A stretch of DNA of 64,000 nt from Luteimonas padinae (GTDB lineage Bacteria; Pseudomonadota; Gammaproteobacteria; Xanthomonadales; Xanthomonadaceae): the NCBI RefSeq assembly GCF_014652935.1, contig NZ_BMZT01000010.1, positions 76,047 to 140,046 of the forward strand. The letters are read 5' to 3'. Shown here piece by piece: positions 1 through 10,629 of this stretch. Position 1 is the stretch's first letter. Each line of letters starts with the position of its first letter. Position numbers and translations under genes: made by a program. The notes below the pieces were generated by a model, which saw nothing but the letters and a program-made list of their open reading frames with translations, had not been told where the DNA came from and did not search any database.

Positions 1-1
1 G

Positions 2-1306
2 GTGCTGGTGATCACCTCGCAGCCGGCCTACCTCGACCAGATCGAGCAGTGGATCGCGCGCATCGACGGTGCCGGCGGCGGCGTGCAGCTGTTCTCGTAC
101 GAGCTGAAGTACGTCACCGCCAAGGATCTGGCCGAGCGCCTGTCCGAGGTCTACAGCCGTCGCGGCGGTGGCAGCAGCGGCGGTGGCCGGCGCGGCGGCG
201 CCTCGCTGATGCCGGGCCTGGAATCCACCGAGATCGGCGACGCCGGCATGGATGGAACGAGCAGTGCGGACATCGGTGATCGCAGCAGCGGCAGTGGCGG
301 CGGACTGGGCGGCGGCTCGCTGTCGCTGGGCGAGCGCCAGGGCGGCGACACCTCGGTGACGCTGGAGGTCGACGGCGCCGAGGTGGGCGTGTCCGCGGTC
401 GACGAGACCAACACCCTGCTGGTGCGCTCCACCGGCCAGGCCTGGCGCTCGATCCGCGAGGTCATCGACCGCCTGGACGTGATGCCGCTGCAGGTGCACA
501 TCGAGGCGCAGGTGGTGCAGGTCACGCTCAGCGGCGAGCTCGAGTACGGCGTCAGCTGGTTCCTCGAGCAGGGCATGGACCAGAACGGCATCGGGCCGTT
601 CCCGGCACCCGGCGGCCCGGGCGGTGGCCCCAGCCGCTGGAGCACCCTCGGCGGCAGCATCGGTGGCGATGGCGGTGCGGGCCTGGTGTGGTCCCTGGTC
701 AGGAACGATGCCGCGGCGATCATCAGCGCGCTCGACGAGGTGTCGGACGTGCAGATGCTGCAGACCCCGTCGATCCTGGTGCGCAACAACCACGAGGCCA
801 CGCTCAACGTCGGCGACAAGATCCCGATCTCTTCGGTCACGGTGAACCCCGGTTTCGGAGGCGACAGCTCGTACAGCCAGGTGCAGTACCTGGATACCGG
901 CACCATCCTCAAGGTGCGCCCGCGCGTGACCAGCGACGGCACCGTGTTCCTCGACATCGTGCAGGAAGTCAGCAGTCCGCAGGGCGAGCGCGACCAGAAC
1001 GGCAATGTCCGCATCAGCACCAATCGCCTGAAGACCAACGCCGTGGTGCAGAGCGGCGACACGGTGTTTCTCGCCGGCCTGATCACCGATTCCACCGAAC
1101 GCGGCTCCAAGGGCCTGCCGGGTCTGAGCCGCATCCCGGTCATCGGGGGACTGTTCGGGCAACAGGTGTCCGGAACCAGGCGCAGCGAGATCCTGGTGCT
1201 GCTGACCCCGACCCTGGTCCGCAACCAGCAGGACGCGCGCAACCTCACCGACGAATACGGCCGCCGCTTCCGCGCGCTGGAGCCGCTGAACCGGGCCGCC
1301 GACTGA
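2..1306 (+). CDS. gspD: Type II secretion secretin GspD, 3' part (runs off left edge)
   Basis: Outer-membrane secretin of the type II secretion system, forming the multimeric exit channel for folded exoproteins. The 5' end lies outside the window; 434 codons remain. Visible are an N2/N3-type periplasmic repeat (about residues 1-150) and the secretin domain (about 155-425) with the conserved LSRIPVIGGLFG block and the closing EILVLLTPTLVR strand. The N3 repeat carries a roughly 60-residue Gly/Ser-rich insertion (residues 52-111), longer than I expect for this loop. GspD is known to need a pilotin or GspC/GspE partners, which must lie upstream. Two glycosyltransferase-like genes follow immediately. 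The assignment is secure; which secretin paralogue it is (Xps-type or another T2SS) cannot be decided here. Confidence 0.93.
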   Translation: MLVITSQPAYLDQIEQWIARIDGAGGGVQLFSYELKYVTAKDLAERLSEVYSRRGGGSSGGGRRGGASLMPGLESTEIGDAGMDGTSSADIGDRSSGSGGGLGGGSLSLGERQGGDTSVTLEVDGAEVGVSAVDETNTLLVRSTGQAWRSIREVIDRLDVMPLQVHIEAQVVQVTLSGELEYGVSWFLEQGMDQNGIGPFPAPGGPGGGPSRWSTLGGSIGGDGGAGLVWSLVRNDAAAIISALDEVSDVQMLQTPSILVRNNHEATLNVGDKIPISSVTVNPGFGGDSSYSQVQYLDTGTILKVRPRVTSDGTVFLDIVQEVSSPQGERDQNGNVRISTNRLKTNAVVQSGDTVFLAGLITDSTERGSKGLPGLSRIPVIGGLFGQQVSGTRRSEILVLLTPTLVRNQQDARNLTDEYGRRFRALEPLNRAAD

Positions 1307-1308
1307 GC

Positions 1309-2172
1309 ATGGCCGGCGGGGATCGCGCCGGCACGCCCGAACTGCCGGTGGTGCTGCTGCCGGTCGCGGTCGACGACGGCACGCTCGATGCCTGCCTGGC
1401 GGCACTCGATGCCGGCACGCCCGCAGGCACGCGCGTGTGGCTGGCCGATGACGCGCAGGCCGGGCCGCGCGGCCTGGCGATCATCGAACGCTGGCTCGAG
1501 CGCACGCCGCTGCGCGCGGAATACACGCGCAGGCAGCGGCCGCTGGGCGAGGTCGCGCATCTCGACGAGGTGCTCGCGGCCTGCGGCGACGCCGACGTGA
1601 TCGTGCTCGCGCCCGACGCCGTGCCGGGTCCGGGCTGGGCCCGGCAGCTCGCCGCCTGCGCCGCGCGCGACGGCTCCATCGCCACGGCCACGCCCTGGTG
1701 CAACGCCGGCGAGGCCGCGGCCTGGCCGGCCTGCGGCGAAGTGGCGCCGCAGCCCGACGGCGCTGGACTCGCACGCCTGGCGCGGGCCGCGGAGACCATG
1801 CCGCAGCTGCATCCAGAGCTTCCCGCAGCGATCGACCATGCGGTGTTCATCCGCGGCCGCGCGCGGGCGAAGGCCGGCGGCCTGGATGCCGCCAGCTACG
1901 CGTCCTGGTATGCCGCCCTGATCGATCTTTCGCTGCGCATGGCCGGCCTGGGCTGGCGCAACGCGCTGTGCGAGACCGCCTTCGTCGCGCGCAGGGGCGA
2001 GGGCGGGCCGGCCGACGGCGATCTCGAGGCGCTGGCGGCGCGCTGGCCGGCCTGGCCGCCGCGGCTGGCGCGGTTCCTGATGCACGATCCGCTCGCGGAC
2101 TGCCGCACGGCGCTGGCGCAGCGCCTGGACGGCATCGACCCGCCCGCGCAGCACGAGCTGTTCGCGCCATGA
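1309..2172 (+). CDS. GT2-like glycosyltransferase, probably degenerate active site
   Basis: 287-residue protein with a GT-A-like outline: an N-terminal beta strand (ELPVVLLPVAVDDGTLDACL), a nucleotide-binding-like half, and a central VIVLAPDAVPGPGWARQL segment where GT2 enzymes normally carry the metal-binding DxD after a similar strand. Here that position reads APDAV, with no clear DxD, and no catalytic ED pair is obvious later. The ATG lies 2 bp after the gspD stop, and the gene overlaps the next glycosyltransferase by 4 bp (ATGA), so the three are probably co-transcribed. It may be a glycosyltransferase partner or a catalytically weak paralogue of the next gene. Family membership is inferred from sequence pattern and context; acceptor and donor sugars are unknown. 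Confidence 0.6.
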   Translation: MAGGDRAGTPELPVVLLPVAVDDGTLDACLAALDAGTPAGTRVWLADDAQAGPRGLAIIERWLERTPLRAEYTRRQRPLGEVAHLDEVLAACGDADVIVLAPDAVPGPGWARQLAACAARDGSIATATPWCNAGEAAAWPACGEVAPQPDGAGLARLARAAETMPQLHPELPAAIDHAVFIRGRARAKAGGLDAASYASWYAALIDLSLRMAGLGWRNALCETAFVARRGEGGPADGDLEALAARWPAWPPRLARFLMHDPLADCRTALAQRLDGIDPPAQHELFAP

Positions 2173-3038
2173 GCGGCGACGGCATCGCCGCCATCGTGGT
2201 CAGCCACGAGAGCGCGTCCAGCATCGACGCCTGCCTGTCGAGGCTGCGCGCCGCGGCCGGCGTCAGCGCCATCCGCGTCGTCGACAACGCCTCCAGCGAC
2301 GACACCCTGGCCGTGGTCCAGCGGCACGCGCTGGCCGATGCGCGCCTGCGCTTCATCGCCAATCCCGACAATCCCGGCTTCGCCACAGCCTGCAACCAGG
2401 GCGCGGCCGACAGCGACGCGCCTTGGCTGGCCTTCGTCAATCCCGACTGCATGGTCGAGCCGGACACCTTCGTGCGGCTGCTGGCGCACGCACGCCGACT
2501 GGCGGGCGAGGCGCTGCTGGGCGCCGACCTGGTGGACGAGGCCGGCGTGCGCGACGGTGCCGCGCGCCGCAACGATCCCGAGTTCGCCGCGATGCTGCGC
2601 GGGCCCTGGCGCGCGGGCCGCGGCCGGCCACTGGACGTGGCGGTGGAAGAAGCCGTCGCGCTGCAGCCGGTGGAGGCGGTGTCGGGCGCGCTGATGCTGA
2701 TGCCGCGCGCGCTGTTCGAGCGCATCGGTGGCTTCGATGCCGGTTATCGCCTGCACGCCGAAGACCTTGACCTGTGCCGGCGCGCGCGCCTGGCCGGCGC
2801 CACGGTCGCGGTCGCCAACGACGTGCGCGTGCTGCACCTGCGCGGGGTGTCCTCGCGCTCGCGGCCGTTCTTCGTGGAATGGCACAAGCACCGCGGGCTG
2901 TGGCGCTACTTCAGCCGCTTCGAAGCACCGGCGCGCGGCCCCGCCGTGCGCGCCGGCGTGTGGCTCGCGATCTGGGCACACTGGCTTTCACGGCTGCCGC
3001 GGATACTGGGCGACGCCTTCCGCACCGGCACGCCATGA
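2169..3038 (+). CDS. Glycosyltransferase family 2 (rhamnosyltransferase-like)
   Basis: 289-residue inverting GT2 enzyme. Family signatures are clear: [18 protein letters not shown] at the N-terminus, VDNASSDDT for nucleotide binding, [13 protein letters not shown] carrying the metal-binding aspartate, and the C-terminal acceptor-side [20 protein letters not shown] with the E-D pair. It would transfer a nucleotide-activated sugar, by analogy rhamnose, to a surface glycan or protein; the acceptor is not visible. The start overlaps the upstream glycosyltransferase by 4 bp and its stop overlaps pncB by 4 bp. Its place behind gspD suggests a cell-envelope or secretion link, but that is inference. 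Confidence 0.85.
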   Translation: MSGDGIAAIVVSHESASSIDACLSRLRAAAGVSAIRVVDNASSDDTLAVVQRHALADARLRFIANPDNPGFATACNQGAADSDAPWLAFVNPDCMVEPDTFVRLLAHARRLAGEALLGADLVDEAGVRDGAARRNDPEFAAMLRGPWRAGRGRPLDVAVEEAVALQPVEAVSGALMLMPRALFERIGGFDAGYRLHAEDLDLCRRARLAGATVAVANDVRVLHLRGVSSRSRPFFVEWHKHRGLWRYFSRFEAPARGPAVRAGVWLAIWAHWLSRLPRILGDAFRTGTP

Positions 3039-4237
3039 TTCGCTCGCTGCTCGACACCGACCTGTACAAGTTCACGATGATGCAGGCGGTGCTGCATCGC
3101 TACCCGGCCGCGCAGGTGCGCTACCGCTTCCGCTGCCGCTCGCCCGGCGTCGACCTGGCGCGGCACATCGACACGGTGTCGGACGCGATCGACGCGCTGT
3201 GCGCGCTGCGCTTCACGCCCGACGAGCTCGAGTGGCTGCGCGGCCTGCGTTTCATCAAGCCGGACTTCGTCGACTTCCTCGGCCTGTTCCGCCTCGACCG
3301 CCGCCACGTGCGGCTGGAGCGCAGCGACGACGAGCAGGGCGGGCTGTCGTTGGTCGTGGAAGGGCCGTGGCTGCACACGATCCTGTTCGAGGTGCCGCTG
3401 CTGGCCATCGTCAGCGAGGCCTGGTCGGTGGGTGAGCATGGTCCGGCCGACGAGGCCGAAGGGCTGCGCCGACTGCAGGCCAAGGTCGACCGCATCGACG
3501 CCGCGGTCGGCTACGAGGACTGCCGCATCACCGATTTCGGCACCCGCCGCCGCTACTCGCAGGCCTGGCAGGACCGGCTGGTGCCGCGGCTGGCGGAGCT
3601 GCTGGGGCCGAAGTTCGCCGGCACCAGCAACGTCGACATCGCCCGCCGGCACGGGCTGGTGCCGCAGGGCACGATGGCGCACGAGTGGCTGCAGGCGCAC
3701 CAGGCGCTGGGTCCGCGCCTGCGCGATTCGCAGAAGGCCGCGTTCGAGGCCTGGGCGCAGGAGTACCGCGGCGACCTCGGCATCGCGCTCACCGACGTGA
3801 TCGGGCTGGAGGCCTTCCTGCGCGACTTCGACCTCTACTTCTGCAAGCTGTTCGACGGCATGCGCCACGACTCCGGCGACCCCTTCGAATGGGGCGAGCG
3901 CATGCTGGCGCACCTCGAGGCGATGCGGATCGATCCGCGCACGCGCACCCTGGTCTTCAGCGATGGCCTGGACGTGGAGCAGGTGATGCGCCTGTACGCG
4001 CGCTTCCGCGGCCGCTGCCGCACCTCGTTCGGCATCGGCACCAACCTCACCAACGACACCGGCCCGAAGGCGCTGCAGATCGTGCTGAAGATGGTGGCCT
4101 GCAACGGCCAGCCGGTGGCCAAGCTCAGCGACTCGCCCGGCAAGACCATGGTCGACGACGAGGGCTACCTGCGCTACCTGCGCCAGGTGTTCGAGGTCGC
4201 GCAGCCTGCAGCGGATCGCGGCGACGCTCCACTGTAG
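3035..4237 (+). CDS. pncB: Nicotinate phosphoribosyltransferase
   Basis: 400-residue enzyme of the NAD salvage (Preiss-Handler) pathway that couples nicotinate and PRPP to nicotinate mononucleotide with ATP hydrolysis. Recognisable blocks are [18 protein letters not shown] near the N-terminus, [11 protein letters not shown] and [20 protein letters not shown] (the histidine that is phosphorylated in this family lies here), and [12 protein letters not shown] plus [12 protein letters not shown] in the phosphate-binding barrel. The ATG overlaps the preceding glycosyltransferase stop by 4 bp. The stop codon TAG (4235-4237) is the GTAG head of a REP repeat starting at 4233, so the last residues may have been changed by repeat insertion. 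NadE (59.2 kb) acts later in the same pathway. Confidence 0.95.
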   Translation: MIRSLLDTDLYKFTMMQAVLHRYPAAQVRYRFRCRSPGVDLARHIDTVSDAIDALCALRFTPDELEWLRGLRFIKPDFVDFLGLFRLDRRHVRLERSDDEQGGLSLVVEGPWLHTILFEVPLLAIVSEAWSVGEHGPADEAEGLRRLQAKVDRIDAAVGYEDCRITDFGTRRRYSQAWQDRLVPRLAELLGPKFAGTSNVDIARRHGLVPQGTMAHEWLQAHQALGPRLRDSQKAAFEAWAQEYRGDLGIALTDVIGLEAFLRDFDLYFCKLFDGMRHDSGDPFEWGERMLAHLEAMRIDPRTRTLVFSDGLDVEQVMRLYARFRGRCRTSFGIGTNLTNDTGPKALQIVLKMVACNGQPVAKLSDSPGKTMVDDEGYLRYLRQVFEVAQPAADRGDAPL

Positions 4238-4330
4238 GAGCAGCTACAGCTGCGACCCGGGAACCGATCAGAGCGCGTTTGGTGCCGACGTCGGCAGCCG
4301 TGGCTATCGCAGCTATAGCTGCTCCTGCAG
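4233..4330. repeat. REP pair (inverted, A-type), overlaps pncB stop
   Basis: A forward copy at 4233-4257 (head TGTAGGAGC, then the AGCTACAGCT palindrome and GCGACC tail) faces an inverted copy at 4307-4330. The head supplies the TAG stop of pncB. This is the inverted-pair arrangement typical of REP/BIME elements. Confidence 0.85.
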
Positions 4331-4349
4331 GAGCGGGCGGTCGGCGGCT

Positions 4350-5012
4350 TCAGCGCGGCGGGATCTCGGCGCGGTGGGGTTCGAACAGGCTGTCGCCTTC
4401 GGGGCTGACCACCACCACGCCCGGCTCGAGCGCGCTGATGGTGGCATTGCCGACCAGCTTGGTGCCCATCGGGAAATCGGCCACCGGCGTCCATTGGCCG
4501 TCGACTTCGCGCAGCACATAGCCGCTGCGATCGAAGTAGTTGCCGCCGCCGCCGCAGCCTTCCATGGTGTAGAGCAGCAGCGCCTCGTCCCCGGGCCGGC
4601 CGTCCAGGTCGAGCATGAACAGGCGCTCGCCCTCGGGGTAGGTGCCGCATTCGCGCTCGCGGCCGGTCTCGTCGACCAGGCGGCGCGCCGCGTCGCGCAG
4701 CGCGGGCGTGGCCGGGCGCGCATCGCGGCGCACGCGCGCCAGCGCGGCACCGCTGAAGTCGAAGTACTGCGTCTCCTCGGCGTCGCTGCCGGGCGTGGCG
4801 GCCATCTCGTCGGTGGCCGGTTCGGCCGCGGCGGTGGGGTCGCCGGTGCCGGGGATGAGGTCCGGAGCAGGGGAGGGAGCGGCGGAGGGCGCGGTCGGCG
4901 CGTCGGTGCTGGCAGCCAGAGGGGCGTCGCTGCCGGCGGCGACCGGTGCTGCGGCCTGCCCACAGCCGGCAAGGAAAAGGACGAGGGCGAGGGGCAATGG
5001 GAGACGGGTCAT
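4350..5012 (-). CDS. Hypothetical lipoprotein
   Basis: 220 residues from the ATG at 5012. The N-terminus is a short signal peptide with a lipobox ending LFLAGC, so the protein is predicted to be lipidated and exported. An Ala/Pro/Ser/Thr-rich linker (about residues 20-75) follows, then a compact C-terminal domain with CGTYPEGERLFMLDLDG and a Gly-rich EGCGGGGNYFDRSGY stretch containing two further cysteines. An upstream in-frame ATG at 5069 would add 19 residues but spoil the signal peptide. I do not recognise the domain. It stands alone on the minus strand, between the pncB-side REP pair and pyrF, about 100 bp downstream of the pyrF stop and possibly co-transcribed. Confidence 0.75.
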   Translation of the reverse strand: MTRLPLPLALVLFLAGCGQAAAPVAAGSDAPLAASTDAPTAPSAAPSPAPDLIPGTGDPTAAAEPATDEMAATPGSDAEETQYFDFSGAALARVRRDARPATPALRDAARRLVDETGRERECGTYPEGERLFMLDLDGRPGDEALLLYTMEGCGGGGNYFDRSGYVLREVDGQWTPVADFPMGTKLVGNATISALEPGVVVVSPEGDSLFEPHRAEIPPR

Positions 5013-5115
5013 CGGCGTCCTTCCGGTCCGGGATTCGCGGGCAGGATAGCGGCGCGGCGTGATGCGCATGGCAAACGGGCGCGCCGGCCTGCGGCGCGCG
5101 GCGGCGGGGCGGTCG

Positions 5116-5955
5116 TCAGTCGCGGCGCGCGGCGTCGAGGGTGTCGCGCAGCGCGCGTGCGGCCCGCGCCGCGGCCTCCGCGTAGTCGTCGCCCGCCGAC
5201 GCGTACAGGATCGCCCGCGACGAGCTGACCATCAGCCCGGTGCCGTCGGCGGCGCGCGCGTTGCGCACCACGGCCTCCGCATCGCCGCCCTGGGCGCCCA
5301 CGCCGGGCACCAGCAGCGGCATGTCGCCGACGATGGCGCGCACCTCGCGCAGCTGCTCCGGCCAGGTCGCCCCGACAACGAGCGCCACGTTGCCGTGGCC
5401 GTTCCACTCGCGCGCCGCGGTTTCGGCGACGTGCTGGTAGAGCGGCCGCGCCGGGCCCGTGTCGCCGTCACGCTGCACGGCAAGGTCCTGCAGGTCCGCG
5501 CCGCCGGGGTTCGAGGTGCGGCACAGCACCACCACGCCGCGGTCGGCGCGCTCGAGGAACGGCTGCAGCGAATCACCGCCGAGATACGGATTGGCCGTCA
5601 CCGCGTCGGCGGCATAGCGGTCGAAGGCCTCGGCCGCATAGCGCTGCGCGGTCGAGCCGATGTCGCCGCGCTTGGCATCCAGGATCACCGGCACGCCGGG
5701 ATGCACCGAATGGATGTGCGCCACCAGCCGCTCCAGCGCATCCTCGGCGCCCAGCGCCGCGAAATGTGCGATCTGCGGCTTGAACGCGCAGGCGAACTCC
5801 GCCGTCGCATCGACGATGTCGCGGCAGAACCCGAACACCGCGTCCGCGTCGCCGGCGAAACGCCGCGGAAACTTCGCCGGCTCCGGATCCAGCCCCACGC
5901 ACACCAGCGATCCAGAGGCGTCCCAGCGCTGGCGGAGTTGCTGCATGAAGGTCAT
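5116..5955 (-). CDS. pyrF: Orotidine 5'-phosphate decarboxylase
   Basis: 279 residues; last step of UMP synthesis, decarboxylating OMP to UMP in the cytoplasm. The length and the ILDAKRGDIGSTA block, with catalytic Lys-Asp, mark the longer type-2 PyrF subfamily. Other family pieces are VCVGLDPEP near the N-terminus, FKPQIAHFAALG, and the C-terminal phosphate-binding GVGAQGGD and SSSRAILY. The ATG at 5955 has an AAGGAA ribosome site about 6 bp upstream; Met-4 is an alternative start. The upstream side is the inverted-repeat element at 5968-6225, so any promoter must lie in or beyond that repeat. Confidence 0.95.
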   Translation of the reverse strand: MTFMQQLRQRWDASGSLVCVGLDPEPAKFPRRFAGDADAVFGFCRDIVDATAEFACAFKPQIAHFAALGAEDALERLVAHIHSVHPGVPVILDAKRGDIGSTAQRYAAEAFDRYAADAVTANPYLGGDSLQPFLERADRGVVVLCRTSNPGGADLQDLAVQRDGDTGPARPLYQHVAETAAREWNGHGNVALVVGATWPEQLREVRAIVGDMPLLVPGVGAQGGDAEAVVRNARAADGTGLMVSSSRAILYASAGDDYAEAAARAARALRDTLDAARRD

Positions 5956-5967
5956 GGGAGTTCCTTT

Positions 5968-6225
5968 TTTGCCACGGATTTACGCGGATCGAGGCGGATT
6001 TGCACGGATAGGGCGAAAAGCGCTTTTTTCCACGGATGACGCGGATCCTGCCGAGGCAGGATTGATGCGTGGAACAACTGAAAGAACTGCTTCAGAGCGC
6101 GGGGTCGGTCCTGGCCACGATCGGATCCGTGTCATCCGTGCAATCCACGTCATCCGTGGCCAGGCTTTTTCCTTTCCCGCTCTATCCGTGCAAATCCGCC
6201 TCGATCCGCGTAAATCCGTGGCAAA
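5968..6225. repeat. Nested inverted-repeat element (perfect 44-bp arms)
   Basis: The arms 5968-6011 and 6182-6225 are exact reverse complements over 44 bp, built from CACGGAT / CGCGGAT submotifs. A second inverted repeat lies inside (6030-6040 and 6149-6159, 11 bp perfect), and further ATCCGTG copies occur around 6125-6140. There is no coding capacity. It fills nearly the whole pyrF-ettA gap. It could be a small non-autonomous mobile element or a long transcript hairpin between two minus-strand genes. Confidence 0.85.
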
Positions 6226-6242
6226 GCTTTTGCTGCTTTTCC

Positions 6243-7904
<1,662 letters not shown>

Positions 7905-8126
7905 GGGAGCTCCGGTGCAGCGTGGCCGCCGCCCGGGCGGCGGCCAAGGGCGGAAGACGGCGGATGGGATGCACCGATTATAAGGCTTCGAGGGCCGGGC
8001 CGAGGCGCTCGTCCGGCCGTGAAATGAACGGATCCGGGGGCTGCGCGCCCAAGGCGGACGGGTAACGCGGTGGTTCAGCCGGCGCGCGGGATAGTCGCTT
8101 CACAGCCCCTCCACCGGAGAGTCGTG

Positions 8127-8633
8127 ATGAACCCGATCCGCACCCTTGGACTTGCCGCCCTCGCGCTTGCGCTCGGAGTCGCCTTTGCGGCTCCGGCCGA
8201 GGCGCGCGACAACCACCGCCGCGGGCATGACCGCGGCCATTCCAGCCAGGAGTGGCGCCGCGGCGACTACCGGCGCGACCACCGACGCGACCATCGCCAG
8301 GCGCGACGCGATGACCACCGCCGGCATGACCGCCGCGACCGCTACGACCGCTACGACCGCCGCCACGACCGCCGCCACGACCGCCGCGATGTCCGGGTGG
8401 TGTACGCGCCGCCGCCGCGGGTGGTGGTGCGCCACCGCGGCCCGCCGCCGTGGGCCCGTGGCCACCACTACCGCCACGCGGGCTACGCCCCGACCTACGT
8501 CGTGAACGACTACGGCCCGTACGGCCTGCGCCACCCGCCGCGCGGCTACCACTGGCGCCGCAGCGATGCCGGCGACTTCCTGCTGGTGGCCATCGCCACC
8601 GGCATCATCGCCGACGTGATCCTGGGGCGGTGA
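8127..8633 (+). CDS. RcnB-like periplasmic protein, His/Arg/Asp-rich
   Basis: 168 residues from the ATG at 8127, which has a CGGAGAG ribosome site at 8115-8120; an upstream in-frame start at 8070 lacks one. Signal peptide (residues 1-26, ending AAPAEA). A low-complexity central region (about 27-95) is made of Arg/Asp/His tandem motifs such as RRDHRRDH and [13 protein letters not shown]. The C-terminal domain has [13 protein letters not shown] and the [20 protein letters not shown] block characteristic of RcnB-family proteins. RcnB in E. coli is a periplasmic nickel/cobalt homeostasis protein; metal binding here is inferred from family and the histidine content. Monocistronic. Confidence 0.75.
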   Translation: MNPIRTLGLAALALALGVAFAAPAEARDNHRRGHDRGHSSQEWRRGDYRRDHRRDHRQARRDDHRRHDRRDRYDRYDRRHDRRHDRRDVRVVYAPPPRVVVRHRGPPPWARGHHYRHAGYAPTYVVNDYGPYGLRHPPRGYHWRRSDAGDFLLVAIATGIIADVILGR

Positions 8634-8684
8634 ACCTGGGGCGCTGAGTTCCGCCAGCGGACGTCCCGGGATCGGGGGGCGGGC

Positions 8685-8690
8685 TACAAT
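8685..8690 (+). promoter_or_regulatory. Probable -10 element of glyA promoter
   Basis: TACAAT at 8685-8690 lies 34 bp before the glyA ATG. No good -35 hexamer is visible at 16-18 bp. The same GCTACAATG context recurs upstream of secA (37488-37493). Confidence 0.4.
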
Positions 8691-8724
8691 GGCCCGTCCC
8701 CTTTTCTTTTGGCCAGGAGCCGGC

Positions 8725-9993
8725 ATGTTCCCGCGCGACGCACGCATCGAAGCCTACGACCCCGAGCTGGCCGCGGCGATCGCCGCCGAGACCCGCCGCC
8801 AGGAAGACCACGTCGAGCTGATCGCGAGCGAGAACTACGCCAGCCCGCGGGTCATGGAGGCCCAGGGCAGCCAGCTCACCAACAAGTACGCCGAGGGGTA
8901 TCCCGGCAAGCGCTATTACGGCGGCTGCGAGCACGTGGACGTCGCCGAGCAGCTGGCGATCGACCGGGTGAAGCAGCTGTTCGGCGCCGACTACGCCAAC
9001 GTCCAGCCGCATTCCGGTTCGCAGGCCAACCAGGCCGTCTACTTCGCGCTGCTCCAGCCCGGCGACACCATCCTCGGCATGAGCCTGGCCCACGGTGGCC
9101 ACCTCACCCACGGCGCCAAGGTCAACGCCAGCGGCAAGCTGTTCAACGCGGTGCAGTACGGCGTCAACGATGAAGGCCTGATCGACTACGACGAGGTCGA
9201 GCGCCTGGCGGTGGAACACAGGCCGAAGATGGTGGTGGCCGGCTTCAGCGCGTATTCGCAGAAGATCGACTGGGCGCGCTTCCGCGCCATCGCCGACAAG
9301 ATCGGCGCGTATCTGTTCGTCGACATGGCCCACGTCGCCGGCCTGGTGGCCGCGGGCGTGTACCCGAACCCGGTGCCGCACGCGCACGTGGTCACCTCGA
9401 CCACCCACAAGACGCTGCGCGGCCCGCGCGGCGGCATCATCGTCGGCAGCCGCGCGGCGATGGGCGAGCACGCCGACGACATCACCAAGAAGCTGCAGTC
9501 GATCGTGTTCCCGGGCATCCAGGGCGGCCCGCTGATGCACGTCATCGCGGCCAAGGCCGTGGCCTTCAAGGAGGCGCTGGAGCCCGCGTTCGCGGACTAC
9601 CAGCGGCAGGTGGTGAAGAACGCGCAGGCGATGGCGAAGGTGATCATCGACCGCGGCTACCGGATCGTGTCCGGCGGCACCGAGAACCACCTGATGCTGG
9701 TCGACATGATCGGCAAGGGTGTCACAGGCAAGGCGGCCGAAGAGGCCCTGGGCCGCGCCAACATCACCGTCAACAAGAACGCGGTGCCCAACGACCCGCA
9801 GAAGCCCTTCGTGACCTCGGGCCTGCGCCTGGGCACGCCGGCGGTGACCACCCGCGGCTACACCGAGGCCGACTGCATCGAGCTGGCGGGCTGGATCTGC
9901 GACGTGCTGGACGCGCCGGCGGACGAAGCGGTGATCGAGGCGGTGCGCGGCAAGGTCGTGGCCCAGTGCCGGCGCCTGCCGGTCTACGGCTGA
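8725..9993 (+). CDS. glyA: Serine hydroxymethyltransferase
   Basis: 422 residues; PLP enzyme converting serine and tetrahydrofolate to glycine and methylene-THF, the main one-carbon source. The PLP-binding lysine lies in [14 protein letters not shown] at residue 229, the same number as in E. coli GlyA. N-terminal [20 protein letters not shown] and the [18 protein letters not shown] substrate loop are conserved. The true start is the ATG at 8725 ([12 protein letters not shown]) with AGGAGC at 8715-8720, not the upstream in-frame ATG at 8689. No glycine riboswitch-like fold is seen in the short leader. nrdR follows after about 100 bp, a common neighbour in proteobacteria. Confidence 0.97.
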   Translation: MFPRDARIEAYDPELAAAIAAETRRQEDHVELIASENYASPRVMEAQGSQLTNKYAEGYPGKRYYGGCEHVDVAEQLAIDRVKQLFGADYANVQPHSGSQANQAVYFALLQPGDTILGMSLAHGGHLTHGAKVNASGKLFNAVQYGVNDEGLIDYDEVERLAVEHRPKMVVAGFSAYSQKIDWARFRAIADKIGAYLFVDMAHVAGLVAAGVYPNPVPHAHVVTSTTHKTLRGPRGGIIVGSRAAMGEHADDITKKLQSIVFPGIQGGPLMHVIAAKAVAFKEALEPAFADYQRQVVKNAQAMAKVIIDRGYRIVSGGTENHLMLVDMIGKGVTGKAAEEALGRANITVNKNAVPNDPQKPFVTSGLRLGTPAVTTRGYTEADCIELAGWICDVLDAPADEAVIEAVRGKVVAQCRRLPVYG

Positions 9994-10091
9994 TGCGCGC
10001 GCGCGCCAGCGCGCCGGCCCGCTGCGCCGGCGAGCCCCGGCACACGGCCTTCCTGCCGCCGTTCACCCACGCCATCTGACGCCGCGCAGCG

Positions 10092-10625
10092 ATGCATTGC
10101 CCCTTCTGCCAGCACGTGGATACCCGGGTCATCGATTCGCGCGTGAGCGACGATGGCGCGACGATCCGCCGCCGGCGCGAGTGCGAGGCCTGCGGCGAGC
10201 GCTTCTCGACGCTCGAGACGATCGAGCTGAAGCTTCCGGCGATCATCAAGTCCGACGGGCGTCGCGACCAGTTCGACGTCCGCAAGCTGCGCCAGAGCTT
10301 CGAGCGCGCGCTGCACAAGCGCCTGGTGTCGGAGGAGCAGATGGAGGCCGCGGTGCGCGCGGTGATCCACCAGCTGCGCATGACCACCGAGCGCGAGCTC
10401 GCCTCGCGGCGCGTCGGCGAATTCGTGATGGCCGAGCTGCGCAAGCTCGACCATGTCGCCTACGTGCGCTTCGCCTCGGTCTACCGCTCGTTCCAGGACG
10501 TGGCCGACTTCCGCGAGGAACTCGACCGGCTCGAGCGCGACCTGCCCGGCGACGGCCAGCTGCCGCTGCTCGGCGGCGAGGTCGTGGCCTTCGAAACCCC
10601 GCCCGGCAAGGGCCGGAAGCGTTGA
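10092..10625 (+). CDS. nrdR: Transcriptional repressor NrdR
   Basis: 177 residues; ATP/dATP-sensing repressor of ribonucleotide reductase genes. The zinc ribbon uses Cys3, Cys6, Cys31 and Cys34, followed by an ATP-cone domain (about residues 49-140) starting [19 protein letters not shown]. About 20 residues longer at the C-terminus than the common 150-160 residue form. No NrdR box pair was identified in this window, so targets lie elsewhere. It sits between glyA and the rib genes; in many gammaproteobacteria nrdR heads the ribD operon. Confidence 0.95.
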   Translation: MHCPFCQHVDTRVIDSRVSDDGATIRRRRECEACGERFSTLETIELKLPAIIKSDGRRDQFDVRKLRQSFERALHKRLVSEEQMEAAVRAVIHQLRMTTERELASRRVGEFVMAELRKLDHVAYVRFASVYRSFQDVADFREELDRLERDLPGDGQLPLLGGEVVAFETPPGKGRKR

Positions 10626-10629
10626 CGCG

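Noticed and set aside
151..2154. 667-codon minus-strand open frame across gspD and the first glycosyltransferase
   Set aside because: Antisense of two well-supported genes and without recognisable domains.
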